NCBI GenBank assembly: GCA_023437255.1 | Contig: JAEZGR010000237.1 | Location: 1-6,869 of the forward strand | Source of the DNA: Pseudomonadota bacterium | GTDB lineage: Bacteria; Pseudomonadota; Gammaproteobacteria; Burkholderiales; Burkholderiaceae_B | Direction: 5' to 3' | Length of the DNA stretch: 6,869 nucleotides | In this document: one piece after another, positions 6,531 to 6,869 of the stretch | How the letters are laid out: each line of letters begins with the position of its first letter | Position numbering within the stretch: the first letter of the stretch is position 1 | Notes under the pieces: generated by a model | Told to the model about the DNA's origin: nothing | Seen by the model: the letters and a program-made list of their open reading frames with translations, nothing else | Database searches by the model: none | Made by a program: the position numbers and the translations under genes

Positions 6531-6869
<339 letters not shown>

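Overview
This window is a GC-rich piece of a bacterial chromosome carrying a compact cluster of TCA-cycle genes. The protein sequences and the gene order (maeB, then gltA-sdhE-sdhBADC and a GntR-type regulator on the minus strand, then mdh on the plus strand) look like a betaproteobacterium of the order Burkholderiales, most likely Alcaligenaceae (the Bordetella/Achromobacter/Pusillimonas side). This placement rests on remembered family sequences, not on a search. The region is core metabolism; no mobile element, CRISPR array, tRNA/rRNA or phage gene is visible.

Layout. Bases 2-520 (+) are the 3' end of an NADP-malic enzyme gene (maeB), ending at a strong hairpin terminator that also faces the convergent gltA. 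From 5524 down to 609 (-) runs a tight six-gene unit, sdhC-sdhD-sdhA-sdhB-sdhE-gltA. Its junctions are -1 (TAATG overlap), 3, 12, 27 and 18 nt, so a single transcript is likely. Upstream of sdhC, after a 100-nt gap holding a 9-bp inverted repeat, lies a HutC-subfamily GntR regulator (5625-6392, -). It is divergent from mdh (6687 onward, +, cut by the window end). The regulator-mdh intergenic region holds a perfect 16-bp AT-rich palindrome with an extra half-site, directly upstream of a plausible sigma70 promoter for mdh.

How the genes work together. Malate dehydrogenase makes oxaloacetate, and citrate synthase condenses it with acetyl-CoA. Succinate dehydrogenase (SdhCDAB, matured by the FAD-attachment factor SdhE) oxidises succinate to fumarate and feeds the quinone pool. 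Malic enzyme diverts malate to pyruvate and NADPH. The regulator between the two divergent TCA units is a good candidate for a local TCA-cycle regulator acting through the palindrome, but its target sites and effector are inferred.

I found no previously undescribed system. The observations most worth checking are the palindromic operator candidate and the hairpin between the regulator and sdhC. All major cofactor and catalytic residues that I could place in the Sdh subunits and citrate synthase are intact.
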